Notes under the pieces: generated by a model
What the model saw: the letters and a program-made list of their open reading frames with translations, nothing else
Database searches by the model: none
What the model was told of the DNA's origin: nothing
Part shown: positions 15,276-22,601 of the stretch, piece by piece
Layout of the letters: each line of letters starts with the position of its first letter
Numbering within the stretch: position 1 is the first letter of the stretch
Assembly: GCA_019323195.1 (NCBI GenBank)
Contig: JAHWHQ010000025.1
Span: 1 to 34,131 of the forward strand
Source of the DNA: Candidatus Woesearchaeota archaeon
GTDB lineage: Archaea; Nanobdellota; Nanobdellia; Woesearchaeales; JACPBV01
Direction: 5' to 3'
DNA length: 34,131 nt
Position numbers and translations under genes: made by a program

Positions 15276-15337
15276 CTTAAATACCTCCTACTTCTTCCTT
15301 TTCAGATTTTGATTTTTTATTTAATGATAAATATGAT

Positions 15338-17032
15338 CTATTCCCTTAATGTCCCTTTCTTTACCAGTTCCTGGGCAAGGTTAGCTACCTCTTTCTTCTT
15401 CTTTTCCTGCAGTTCCTGTATTGTTGGCACCTTCTCCTTTTCTTCCTTCCCTGCTGGTTTAGTAACTTTTACCTTTTTTTCTTTGACCCTTGATTTAGCC
15501 TCTTTTGCTGCTAATATGCTGGCTTCCTCAATCAGTCTTTCTGCATCAGGGATTTCCCCCTTTACGAATTTCTTTGTTTTTGCAACCATCTCAGCTATTT
15601 TTTTATCAGTATCAACATGAGATTCTTCCTTTTTTTCTTCTATATCTTCAAGCTCCTTTTCCTTTTCTATCCTTTCAGCTTCAAGCTTTTTTTCCTCTTC
15701 TTCCTTTATCTCTTCTTTAACCTCTTTTTCAACCGGAGCCTCAACATCCTTTTTTTTCGCTTCCTTCTCCAGCTTTTTTTCCTCTTTTATTATCTCCTTT
15801 TCCTCTTCCAGTATCTTCTCTTCCTTCTTTTCTTCAGGCGTTTCTTTTTTCTTTTCTTCTTCTGCCTTTTCAAACTCCTTTTCCTTTTCTATCCTCTCAG
15901 CTTCAAGCTTTTTTTCCTCTTCTTCCTTAACCTCTTGTTTAACCTCTTTTTCAACCGGCGCTTCAACATCCTTTTTTTTCGCTTCCTTCTCCAGCTTTTT
16001 TTCCTCTTTGATTATCTCCTTTTCTTCTTCCAGTATCTTCTCTTCCTTTTTTCCTTCTTCTGTTTTTTCCTCCTCTGCCTTCTCTTCCTTTTTATCCTGT
16101 TTAGGCTTCTCAGGGGTTTTAGAAAAACCTTGTTTTTCTAAGCCGGTTAAAAATCTTCGATTTTCAACAGTTTCAATATTTGCGCTTGACTTTAGGCTGA
16201 GGGCAGAGCGTTCTGCTTTTGACAATAATTCCTCAACTATGCCTTCATCTATTATCCCTTCTGATATGCCCAGCGCTTTGGCTTCATTGAACGCCTTTCC
16301 GATTAAAACGTTTATTGTCTCTTTTGTAGGATATTCTATGTTGACAGCAAGATTAAAGGCTCCTGATGCTGCTTTTTCCAGGTCTGCCTTGAACTTATCC
16401 TCATCAATATCAAGTATGTCTTTTGTAAATATCTCTCCGTTCTCATAAACAGCCGTGATATTTAGCCCGACCTCCATCGGCTCTATGCCCAGCCTTGTTA
16501 ATATCTCTGCTGCTTTTGCAGATATCTTCTTCCCTTCCTCTACAACTACTGAATCTTCCTTGATAGCAACCTTTCCGCCTTCAACCCCGGATTTTATACC
16601 CAGCTGTGCCAGTTCTCCTATAACAGGCCCCGGCATGAAGCTTGTCGGCCCTTTAGGGACTATAAGGTCGAAAGGCGCAGTCTGTCCTGCTTTTGCAGGG
16701 GCGCTTGTCTTGCTTTTCTTCAGTGTCTTGAATAATGAAAATGGGTTTTCTTTTGTGAATATCAAAGCAGGCATCCCTTTTAAGTGCGGTTCTAATTTCT
16801 CAATATTTTCCTTCTTGCCTTTAACGCCTTCAATAGCATGCTTCATGATCCTCCTTTTTGTCATTGCTATCTCTATCTTGCCCCTTAGCTGCGACCTCAT
16901 CTGCTGCAATTGCGGTGCAGGAAGGTTTTCCATGTCAACAGCAGCTATTATCGGATATTCAGCTATCAATCTCTGGATATTTCCTGCTATCTTTTTCTTC
17001 TTCTCTGATGCATGATGGGTTTTTTCACTCAT
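15338..17032 (-). CDS. rpl10: 50S ribosomal protein uL10 (P0) with a long repetitive Lys/Glu extension
   Basis: uL10 anchors the P1 stalk to 23S rRNA. Residues 1 to about 300 are a normal archaeal P0: rRNA-binding domain (IAGNIQRLIAEYPIIAAVDM), inserted domain II (about 110-185), then spine helices (about 240-300) for P1 dimers. The protein does not stop near 340 as usual. It continues to 564 with a highly charged Lys/Glu region containing a 74-residue-period repeat: residues 328-388 and 402-462 are identical at about 58 of 61 positions. A separate helical C-terminus (about 475-564) includes DKKIAEMVAKTKKFVKGEIP and VPTIQELQEKKKKE. The GLGxLFG tail usual on P0 is absent. It overlaps uL1 by 4 bases (ATGA). 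Confidence 0.93.
   Translation of the reverse strand: MSEKTHHASEKKKKIAGNIQRLIAEYPIIAAVDMENLPAPQLQQMRSQLRGKIEIAMTKRRIMKHAIEGVKGKKENIEKLEPHLKGMPALIFTKENPFSLFKTLKKSKTSAPAKAGQTAPFDLIVPKGPTSFMPGPVIGELAQLGIKSGVEGGKVAIKEDSVVVEEGKKISAKAAEILTRLGIEPMEVGLNITAVYENGEIFTKDILDIDEDKFKADLEKAASGAFNLAVNIEYPTKETINVLIGKAFNEAKALGISEGIIDEGIVEELLSKAERSALSLKSSANIETVENRRFLTGLEKQGFSKTPEKPKQDKKEEKAEEEKTEEGKKEEKILEEEKEIIKEEKKLEKEAKKKDVEAPVEKEVKQEVKEEEEKKLEAERIEKEKEFEKAEEEKKKETPEEKKEEKILEEEKEIIKEEKKLEKEAKKKDVEAPVEKEVKEEIKEEEEKKLEAERIEKEKELEDIEEKKEESHVDTDKKIAEMVAKTKKFVKGEIPDAERLIEEASILAAKEAKSRVKEKKVKVTKPAGKEEKEKVPTIQELQEKKKKEVANLAQELVKKGTLRE
15647..16051 (-). repeat. 222-bp tandem repeat inside the uL10 gene
   Basis: The segment 15869-16051 (residues 328-388) recurs at 15647-15829 (residues 402-462) with a spacing of exactly 222 bases (74 codons). 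The only protein differences seen are Gln to Glu, Val to Ile and Phe to Leu. The near-identity at DNA level points to a recent duplication or ongoing homogenisation. Confidence 0.85.
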
Positions 17033-17721
17033 TTTTTAATCTCTTTTTCTTTCTCTCCCTGCGTTTCTTTCTCCTTGCCTACCTGGAAAGCCTTTCCCAT
17101 TGTCAGCTTAATCATAACATTTTTGATATTGTTCTTTCCGCTTGGCAGGTGATGTATGACAGCATCATAGGTTGTCATGACGTTATCTGCAACCTCTTCA
17201 TCCTTCATTTTTTCATTTCCTACCATTGCCTGTATTATAGGATCATTTTTAGTCTGCAGTTTTACCGTTTTCTGGAGCCTTTCATATAATGGCTTTAGGT
17301 TGGCGTTTGGAGGGACAACACACCCCGCTTTTGGGTTCGGCATTTTCCCTTTTGGGCCGAATGCCTTACCGAATGTCTGTGCCACCTTTGGCATTATTGT
17401 AGCCTGTGCTATGAAAAAATCATATCCGGTAGCCAGCTTTTTGGCTTCCTTTTTCTGGTATTTTGAGAAATCATCGACAGAAACCGCCATGTCGCAGACC
17501 TCTTTTGCCTGCGGCAATAACTCAGGCCCCACCAGGGCGCATATCTTCACCTTTTTTCCTTTTGGATAATGCATTGTATGGAATATGTTGACAGACTGCT
17601 CTGTCTTCTTCAGGTCAATATCCCTTAGGTTTATGATTAGGTCAATAGACTGCGTAAAATTTCTTTTCTGAGAACCTTCCCTTGCTTTCTTTAATGTCTC
17701 TATTACCTGTGTCTTATCCAT
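17029..17721 (-). CDS. rpl1: 50S ribosomal protein uL1
   Basis: The 230-residue protein forms the L1 stalk at the ribosomal exit site. Recognisable regions are FTQSIDLIINLRDIDLKKTEQSV (N-terminal RNA-binding domain), a hinge and domain II (about 70-160: ICALVGPELLPQAKEVCD, FIAQATIMPKVAQTFGKAFGPKGKMPNPKAG), and NNIKNVMIKLTMGKAF. It ends with a short Lys/Glu tail. It is the first gene of the uL1-uL10-P1 operon. uL11, its usual upstream partner, is not adjacent. GGAGGGGA (17725-17732) is the ribosome binding site. AATTTATAAAC near 17790-17800 is a TATA candidate and implies a leader of about 45 bases. Confidence 0.95.
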   Translation of the reverse strand: MDKTQVIETLKKAREGSQKRNFTQSIDLIINLRDIDLKKTEQSVNIFHTMHYPKGKKVKICALVGPELLPQAKEVCDMAVSVDDFSKYQKKEAKKLATGYDFFIAQATIMPKVAQTFGKAFGPKGKMPNPKAGCVVPPNANLKPLYERLQKTVKLQTKNDPIIQAMVGNEKMKDEEVADNVMTTYDAVIHHLPSGKNNIKNVMIKLTMGKAFQVGKEKETQGEKEKEIKK

Positions 17722-17842
17722 TCTCCCCTCCTAACATAGTTAGTGAATACGGGTTTTACTGAATTATACCTGGAATTGCGGTTTTGTTTATAAATTTAGC
17801 GTTTTTTTTGAATGAACCATTAATCAGAACAACAAAAAACAA

Positions 17843-17913
17843 ATGTGAAGGGGGTGCCCCGCACTAAAATGGATTGCCACCGGTATGAGTTATTATGACT
17901 TACTTTAGTCCGC
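17843..17913. repeat. Degenerate copy (G) of the hairpin element at 27524-27586
   Basis: Bases 17871-17896 match 27561-27586 at 25 of 26 positions (core GGATTGCCAYCGGTATGAG). CCCCGCACT (17857-17865) matches 27543-27551. The apex and 3' stem arm present at 27524-27579 have been lost here, and GACTTACTTTAGTC follows (17897-17910). It lies in the divergent gap between uL1 and the sugar epimerase. Confidence 0.6.
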
Positions 17914-17961
17914 TACTACATAAACAAAAGATTTAAAAAACTGGGATGGATTCTACATTGT

Positions 17962-18936
17962 ATGGGTAAAGTGCTTTTAATAGGGGGTGCAGGGTTTATA
18001 GGGTCGCATATAGCCAGGAAACTATTAGAGCAGAAAGATGATGTTATAATACATGATGCATTTTTAAATTATATCTCTCCATTTGAAAGCAATTATGAGA
18101 AACTTTTGAAGCTAAGGTTTGACGGATTAAAAGATAAGGTTGAGATTATCAGGGGAGATATAAGGCATAAAGGGAGATTTCTTAAGATACTAAGGCATCA
18201 TAAACCAGATTCAGTCATATTATTGGCAGCTTTACCAATAGCAACCTTATCAAATGTTTACTCTGAAGATGCAATGGGCATTAATCTAAATGGAACTGTA
18301 AACGTGCTTGAATCAATAAGAGAAGCCCCTTCTGTTAAAAGAATAATATACACTTCCTCAAGCATGGTTTACGGTGATTTTGTGCACATACCCGCAAGCG
18401 AGGATGATCCAAAAGATCCTTTAGATGTTTATGGGGGGACAAAATTAAGCGGAGAGATCTTAACAAAGGTTTTTTCTAAACAGTATGGAATAAAATATAC
18501 TATAATAAGACCCTCTGCTGTTTACGGCCCTACAGATGTCAATAGAAGAGTTACACAGATTTTTATTGAAAATGCACTTAAAGGAAAACCCCTTATTTTG
18601 CATGATGGCGGTGATTCCAAACTGGACTTCAGCTATGTTGAAGATGTAGCGGAGGGATTTACACTTGCTCTTAAGTCAGATAAAGCAGAGAATAAAACTT
18701 TTAACATCACAAGGGGGGAGGGGCGCTCATTAAAAGAGCTTGCAGAAATTGTTAAAGCAAATATTCCGAATGTTAAGATTGAATACAGGGAAGTCCAGAA
18801 AAATGAAAAAAGGCCTGAAAGAGGGGCTTTGGATATAACGCGGGCCAGAAATCTTCTGGGCTATGACCCTGAATATTCTCTTGAAGAAGGAATGAAGAAT
18901 TACATCGAGTTTGTCAAGAAAAACAAGATGGTATAG
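17962..18936 (+). CDS. NAD-dependent sugar epimerase/dehydratase (extended SDR)
   Basis: This 324-residue extended short-chain dehydrogenase is of the UDP-glucose 4-epimerase type. The NAD-binding motif is GGAGFIGS (8-15). The active site is S132-S134 with Y157 and K161 (VYGGTKLSGE). The substrate-domain motifs RPSAVYGP and LDFSYVEDVAEG are present. It acts on a nucleotide sugar, by epimerisation or dehydration; the exact substrate cannot be read from sequence. AGATTTAAAAAAC (17930-17942) gives a promoter with almost no leader. It opens the glycan locus and precedes the DegT aminotransferase gene, from which a 345-base hairpin-rich gap separates it. Confidence 0.88.
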   Translation: MGKVLLIGGAGFIGSHIARKLLEQKDDVIIHDAFLNYISPFESNYEKLLKLRFDGLKDKVEIIRGDIRHKGRFLKILRHHKPDSVILLAALPIATLSNVYSEDAMGINLNGTVNVLESIREAPSVKRIIYTSSSMVYGDFVHIPASEDDPKDPLDVYGGTKLSGEILTKVFSKQYGIKYTIIRPSAVYGPTDVNRRVTQIFIENALKGKPLILHDGGDSKLDFSYVEDVAEGFTLALKSDKAENKTFNITRGEGRSLKELAEIVKANIPNVKIEYREVQKNEKRPERGALDITRARNLLGYDPEYSLEEGMKNYIEFVKKNKMV

Positions 18937-18947
18937 CCGCAAAAAAC

Positions 18948-19159
18948 GAGAAAATTTCAAAAAAATTTACATCAGTCCCAACCCTAAAGGGTGGGGATTG
19001 TTCGGGGATGATATTTGATGTAAATTTTTAGGAAATCAGACGGGCATTCATCCCCTTGCGTATGATGAAAATGCAAGCATTTTCAGCGGATTAGAAATCC
19101 AAAGGATTTCCAATTAATACAGGGGATTTCTGCCCGTCAGATTTGAAATAAATTTTCTC
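18948..19159. repeat. Hairpin-rich intergenic element C (nested inverted repeats)
   Basis: Three levels of inverted repeat are nested. GAGAAAATTT (18948-18957) pairs with 19150-19159. Within it, AAAAATTTACATCA (18961-18974) pairs perfectly with 19016-19029. AAATCAGACGGGCA (19033-19046) pairs with 19131-19144 with one mismatch. Short hairpins fill the interiors: TGAAAATGC/GCATTTTCA (19066-19074 and 19077-19085), GAAATCC/GGATTTC (19094-19100 and 19104-19110), ATCCCC/GGGGAT (19049-19054 and 19122-19127), and ACCCTAAAGGGT (18981-18992) followed by GGGGATTG. No ORF is present. Confidence 0.65.
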
Positions 19160-19170
19160 TGGTTCATGAT

Positions 19171-19233
19171 GTATTGTTCCAATACCTCATGCGCTTCGGA
19201 AAAAATTTCCGAACCCCTCAAGCAAAGCTTGAG
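19171..19233. repeat. Hairpin array D, structural twin of part of element E
   Basis: Three perfect hairpins stand in a row: GTATTG/CAATAC (19171-19176 and 19180-19185), TTCGGAAA/TTTCCGAA (19195-19202 and 19206-19213) and CTCAAGC/GCTTGAG (19217-19223 and 19227-19233). The second and third are joined by AACCCCTCAA, exactly as in element E at 27459-27499, where the paired bases differ but pairing is kept. With element C this accounts for most of the gene-free stretch 18937-19281. Confidence 0.65.
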
Positions 19234-19250
19234 AAAAGCCCAAGGCATTT

Positions 19251-19264
19251 CATGCTTTATAAAC
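19251..19264 (+). promoter_or_regulatory. TATA-like box for the DegT aminotransferase gene
   Basis: CATGCTTTATAAAC lies about 20-30 bases before the ATG at 19282 and right after hairpin array D. The transcript should be nearly leaderless. Confidence 0.45.
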
Positions 19265-19281
19265 AATAAAAAATTCTTAAA

Positions 19282-20409
19282 ATGGAAAAAATCAAAATAC
19301 CTCTTTGTAAACCATTTATAAGCGAAAAGGAAATAGAATTAGTTAAAGAGGTTCTTGAATCAGGATGGCTGGCGCATGGGCCTAAGAATAAAGAGTTTGA
19401 AGAGGCATTCTCCGCTTACATTGGCACAAAAAAGGCAATATCAGTTAATTCCTGCACATCTGCCCTGCATCTGGCTATTCAGGCCATGAACATAAAAGGG
19501 GAGGTTATTCTGCCGGGCTTTACTTTTGTAGCTTCCTCTAATTCAATAATAACGGCTGGTGCTAAGCCTGTTTTTTGCGATATTGAGTATGACACCTGCA
19601 ATCTTGACCCTGAAGATGTAAGGAAAAAGATAAGTCCTGAAACAGAAGCAATAATGCCTGTGCATTTTGCAGGTCACCCATGCAGGATGGATGAGATAAT
19701 GGAGATTGCTGAGGAGCATGACCTTAAGGTTATAGAGGATTCTGCTGAAACCTTGGGGGGAACGTTTGAAGGCAGGAAGACAGGTTCTATCGGGGATGTA
19801 GGCTGTTTTTCATTCTATCCAACCAAGAATATAACAACCGGCGAAGGAGGGATGGTGACACTGAATGATGAGGGGCTTGCTGCTAAGATAGCTGCATTAA
19901 GGGCCCATGGTGTTCTATCATCCACCTTTGAGCGTGAAAAGCTGCAAGAACCATGGCTAAGGGCGGCTTCCTATGCAGGCTATAACTTTAGGCTTTGCGA
20001 TGTTCTGGCTGCTATTGGCCTTGTTCAGATGAGCAAGCTTGAAGAAATGAATGATCTGAGAAGAAAACATTCCGTATACCTAAATAAAAATCTTAATCAT
20101 GATAGAATAGATCTTCCTGTTGAGCTAGAGAAATGCAGGCACGTATACCAGATGTACACTATAAAAGTTAAAGATATTGACCGGACAAAATTTATACTGC
20201 AATTAAGGGAAAAGGGCATTGGGGCCTCTGTCCATTTTGACCCTCCTGTTCATCTACAGCCCTATTATAAGGGATTTAATTGCAAACTGCCTGTTACTGA
20301 AAAAGTATCTAAATCTATTGTAACATTGCCTATGTTTCCAGGATTAACTAAAGAGGAACTGGATTATATCCTGAATTGCATTGATAATGTACTACATGAA
20401 CCAGAATAA
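19282..20409 (+). CDS. DegT/DnrJ/EryC1/StrS-family sugar aminotransferase
   Basis: This 375-residue PLP enzyme transfers an amino group to a keto-sugar nucleotide. K182 (SFYPTKNITTGEGG) is the PLP lysine and D153 (IEDSAETLGG) contacts the pyridine nitrogen. VNSCTSALHLAIQA binds the phosphate, and NFRLCDVLAAIGLVQ is the family's C-terminal half signature. The product could be an amino sugar such as perosamine or bacillosamine; the specificity is not determinable here. It follows the sugar epimerase in the same direction, which suits a dehydratase/epimerase-aminotransferase pair making an amino sugar for surface glycans. Confidence 0.9.
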   Translation: MEKIKIPLCKPFISEKEIELVKEVLESGWLAHGPKNKEFEEAFSAYIGTKKAISVNSCTSALHLAIQAMNIKGEVILPGFTFVASSNSIITAGAKPVFCDIEYDTCNLDPEDVRKKISPETEAIMPVHFAGHPCRMDEIMEIAEEHDLKVIEDSAETLGGTFEGRKTGSIGDVGCFSFYPTKNITTGEGGMVTLNDEGLAAKIAALRAHGVLSSTFEREKLQEPWLRAASYAGYNFRLCDVLAAIGLVQMSKLEEMNDLRRKHSVYLNKNLNHDRIDLPVELEKCRHVYQMYTIKVKDIDRTKFILQLREKGIGASVHFDPPVHLQPYYKGFNCKLPVTEKVSKSIVTLPMFPGLTKEELDYILNCIDNVLHEPE

Positions 20410-20417
20410 TCTTGAAG

Positions 20418-20801
20418 ATGCAATCTAAAGAAGAAGCAGAAATAATCCCTAAGGATAAATTTTATAAGAAGCGTTTAAGAAATTTACTGAGGGCAACAGA
20501 TGAGGAAAGACTTTATAAAAATGGTGAATTAACTGCAATTGTTTTTATAAATAAATTGTTTTTTTTAAAATTTGCAACGTGGATTGCAAACGGGAGATAC
20601 AAAAGGAAGGGCTATACATCGAAATGCCTTTCTAAAATAAAAAAGAGACACCCCCTGCTTTTTGCAAAAGTGCAGAAAGGAAATATGCCTTCATACATAT
20701 TTGCTAAAAAAAATGATTTTAAGAGACTGATTAAGATTCCAAAATTTTTTGGACTGCATCCCGGAACATTGTTTTACTGGAAGAGGAATTCAAAAAAGTG
20801 A
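20418..20801 (+). CDS. Uncharacterised basic protein
   Basis: I do not recognise this protein (127 residues). It is strongly basic, with many Lys/Arg clusters, and has one moderately hydrophobic stretch (AIVFINKLFFLKFATWIANG, about 40-59). The rest looks like a small alpha/beta fold (KGYTSKCLSKIKKRHPLLFAKVQKG). The frame is open from a TTG at 20412, but the ATG at 20418 is the likelier start. It lies 8 bases after the DegT gene and is probably cotranscribed, so a role in the same glycan pathway is possible. It faces the convergent GT2 gene. Confidence 0.6.
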   Translation: MQSKEEAEIIPKDKFYKKRLRNLLRATDEERLYKNGELTAIVFINKLFFLKFATWIANGRYKRKGYTSKCLSKIKKRHPLLFAKVQKGNMPSYIFAKKNDFKRLIKIPKFFGLHPGTLFYWKRNSKK

Positions 20802-20817
20802 ATATGCAATCTATAAT

Positions 20818-21522
20818 CTACCCATTAAAATAACCCATCCTGAACCTGATCCATGCAAAAATAATCTCCGGTCCTCCGCGGATGTATTTGGAAAGAGCCT
20901 TATATTTTGATTTTCCGCTGTTTCTTGTGTTATGTTTGATTATTATCTCACCAATTTTTTTAGCTCCGTTCCTCATGGCAATAGGAACAATATACCTGTG
21001 GTCGTTGCCTCTTAACCTGACACCTTTTATGAACTTTGTCTTTACTGCTGTAAAGTTTGAAGCAGAATCCATGACAGGAGAATCGAAGAATACAAGCATA
21101 AAAATATTGTAAATCCTTGAAGCCAGCTTGATCCAAAAGGGGTGTTTTCTATTTTCCCTTATGCCATTGACCAAATCATACCCTTCTTTCGTCTTATTAA
21201 GGAAAAGCGGTATGTCTTCCGGCATAACCTGCAGATCACCATCAAGGGTAACTATAATCTCCCCCTTTGCTTCTCTGAAGCCTGTAGCAAAACATCCTGC
21301 CTGGCCCTTTTGCTTTTTATGCCTCAAAATCCTTAAAGGCTTATATTTTTTGGACAATTCCTCCATTATTTTACAGCTTTTATCTGTGCTGACATCATCT
21401 ATTAAAAGATATTCCCACTTGCCTTTTGAATAGGCATTCATTGTCTTATTTACTCTTTCTATTAGTTCCCTAATAGCTCCCTCTTCATTATATATCGGGG
21501 AGAGGATTGTGTACTTTATCAT
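20818..21522 (-). CDS. Family 2 glycosyltransferase (dolichyl-phosphate-mannose-synthase-like)
   Basis: The 234-residue GT-A domain begins with MIKYTILSPIYNEEGAI. It has LLIDDVSTDKS (39-49) for the nucleotide and D94-G95-D96 (VTLDGDLQVMPEDI) as the metal-binding DXD. The form resembles DPM1/polyprenyl-phosphate glycosyltransferases that load a sugar onto a lipid carrier. It has no C-terminal membrane segment, so it should be soluble or peripheral. Its start overlaps the end of the GmhB-adenylyltransferase gene by 35 bases, making it the last gene of the minus-strand heptose operon. It could therefore use a heptose or another sugar nucleotide (inference). Confidence 0.87.
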   Translation of the reverse strand: MIKYTILSPIYNEEGAIRELIERVNKTMNAYSKGKWEYLLIDDVSTDKSCKIMEELSKKYKPLRILRHKKQKGQAGCFATGFREAKGEIIVTLDGDLQVMPEDIPLFLNKTKEGYDLVNGIRENRKHPFWIKLASRIYNIFMLVFFDSPVMDSASNFTAVKTKFIKGVRLRGNDHRYIVPIAMRNGAKKIGEIIIKHNTRNSGKSKYKALSKYIRGGPEIIFAWIRFRMGYFNG

Positions 21523-22573
21523 TTTTGATCAGTGGTTGTTGTTTTTTTATTAACTTTGTGGTTGATATGCCTTCTATAAGTTTAACTATGTGAATTTTAC
21601 CTTTGTGTTTTTTTACAGTTTCAGCCTCAATACAGTTTTCCCCATAATCCCCTCCATTGACATGGACGTCCGGCCTGATAATCTCCAATAGGGTAAGGGG
21701 GGTTTTTTCATCGAATATTGTCACATAATCAACATGATCAAATGCAGCAAGAATCCTTGCCCTGCTTAACTCGCTGTTTAGGGGCCTGGAAGGGCCTTTA
21801 TTTAGCTTCACAGAAGAATCCGAGTTAACGCCCACTATCAAGACGTCTCCCTGCTCTTTAGCTTCTTTGATTATTTTTTCATGCCCTTTGTGAAGTATAT
21901 CAAATGTTCCGTTAAGCGTTACAATAATCTTATCCTTTTTTTTCAATCTTTTTGACAAGCTTTCCAGATCTTCTCTTCTTACCAGTTTTTCATTGCTGTT
22001 AAAAAGGATAAAATCTGCAGCCTGACTTAGATCTGCAGCGATGTAATCAGGGCTGAGCTTTCTTGCACCATCAAGATTCTCCAAGCCATGACCTGTCAAT
22101 AGGTATATTGTCTTGCATCCTGCATTCTTGCCCAGCTTTACATCAGAGACATGGTCACCAATAACGTATGATTCTTCTAAATCTATGCTAAATTCCTTAC
22201 TGGCTTCCTCAATAAATCTGGTATTGGGTTTTCTGCAGGAGCAGCCTTTATCAGGGTGGTGGGGGCAGAAATAGGTCTTTTCTATTTTTATCTCGTTTTT
22301 GTTCAGCTCATCTATAAGATGGCTGTTGAACCTGTGGAAGTCCTCTTCCTTATAGTAGCCGCGCCCTATACCTGACTGGTTTGTTATTATGATAAACTTA
22401 AAGTCTTTTTTTAACAGGTTCAGGGCTTCAATTACTTTAGGCAGGAGCTTGAAATCCTCTATCTTATGGACATAGCCTGTATCTTCGTTTAAGACTCCGT
22501 CCCTGTCAAGGATGACGGCTCTTGCCTTTCCTTTTCCTATCTTTTCTTCTTTATTTAGGTGTGCAATGCACAT
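21488..22573 (-). CDS. GmhB-type heptose bisphosphate phosphatase fused to HldE-type adenylyltransferase
   Basis: Two successive steps of ADP-heptose synthesis are joined in 361 residues. Residues about 17-185 are a HAD phosphatase of the GmhB kind: D23 and D25 (LDRDGVLNEDTGY), TNQSGIGRGYY, the GmhB zinc loop C103-P-H105...C111-S-C113 (CPHHPDKGCSCRKP), and GD/SD near 139-144. Residues about 212-345 are the RfaE domain II nucleotidyltransferase: NGTFDILHKGH (HKGH 228-231), LIVGVNSD, VNGGDY and ISTTKLI. The predicted reactions are heptose-1,7-bisphosphate to heptose-1-phosphate, then to ADP-heptose. E. coli keeps the phosphatase separate and fuses the adenylyltransferase to the kinase instead, so this pairing is unusual. 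Confidence 0.88.
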   Translation of the reverse strand: MCIAHLNKEEKIGKGKARAVILDRDGVLNEDTGYVHKIEDFKLLPKVIEALNLLKKDFKFIIITNQSGIGRGYYKEEDFHRFNSHLIDELNKNEIKIEKTYFCPHHPDKGCSCRKPNTRFIEEASKEFSIDLEESYVIGDHVSDVKLGKNAGCKTIYLLTGHGLENLDGARKLSPDYIAADLSQAADFILFNSNEKLVRREDLESLSKRLKKKDKIIVTLNGTFDILHKGHEKIIKEAKEQGDVLIVGVNSDSSVKLNKGPSRPLNSELSRARILAAFDHVDYVTIFDEKTPLTLLEIIRPDVHVNGGDYGENCIEAETVKKHKGKIHIVKLIEGISTTKLIKKQQPLIKNDKVHNPLPDI

Positions 22574-22601
22574 TTTAGTTTCACTTATTTAGAAAAATGC
22601 C

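Noticed and set aside
14038..15312. Long plus-strand frame of 424 codons opposite the coiled-coil and P1 genes
   Set aside because: It is an antisense shadow: the Ser/Phe/Leu-rich translation mirrors the Lys/Glu codons of the real minus-strand genes, and it has no motif or ribosome binding site.
15647..16051. Possible CRISPR or satellite array
   Set aside because: There are only two units, 222 bases apart, both in frame inside uL10; there are no spacers.
15617..16141. Plus-strand Phe/Leu-rich frame that looks like a membrane protein
   Set aside because: It is the complement of the Lys/Glu repeats in uL10; the hydrophobicity comes from reading GAA/AAG codons in antisense.
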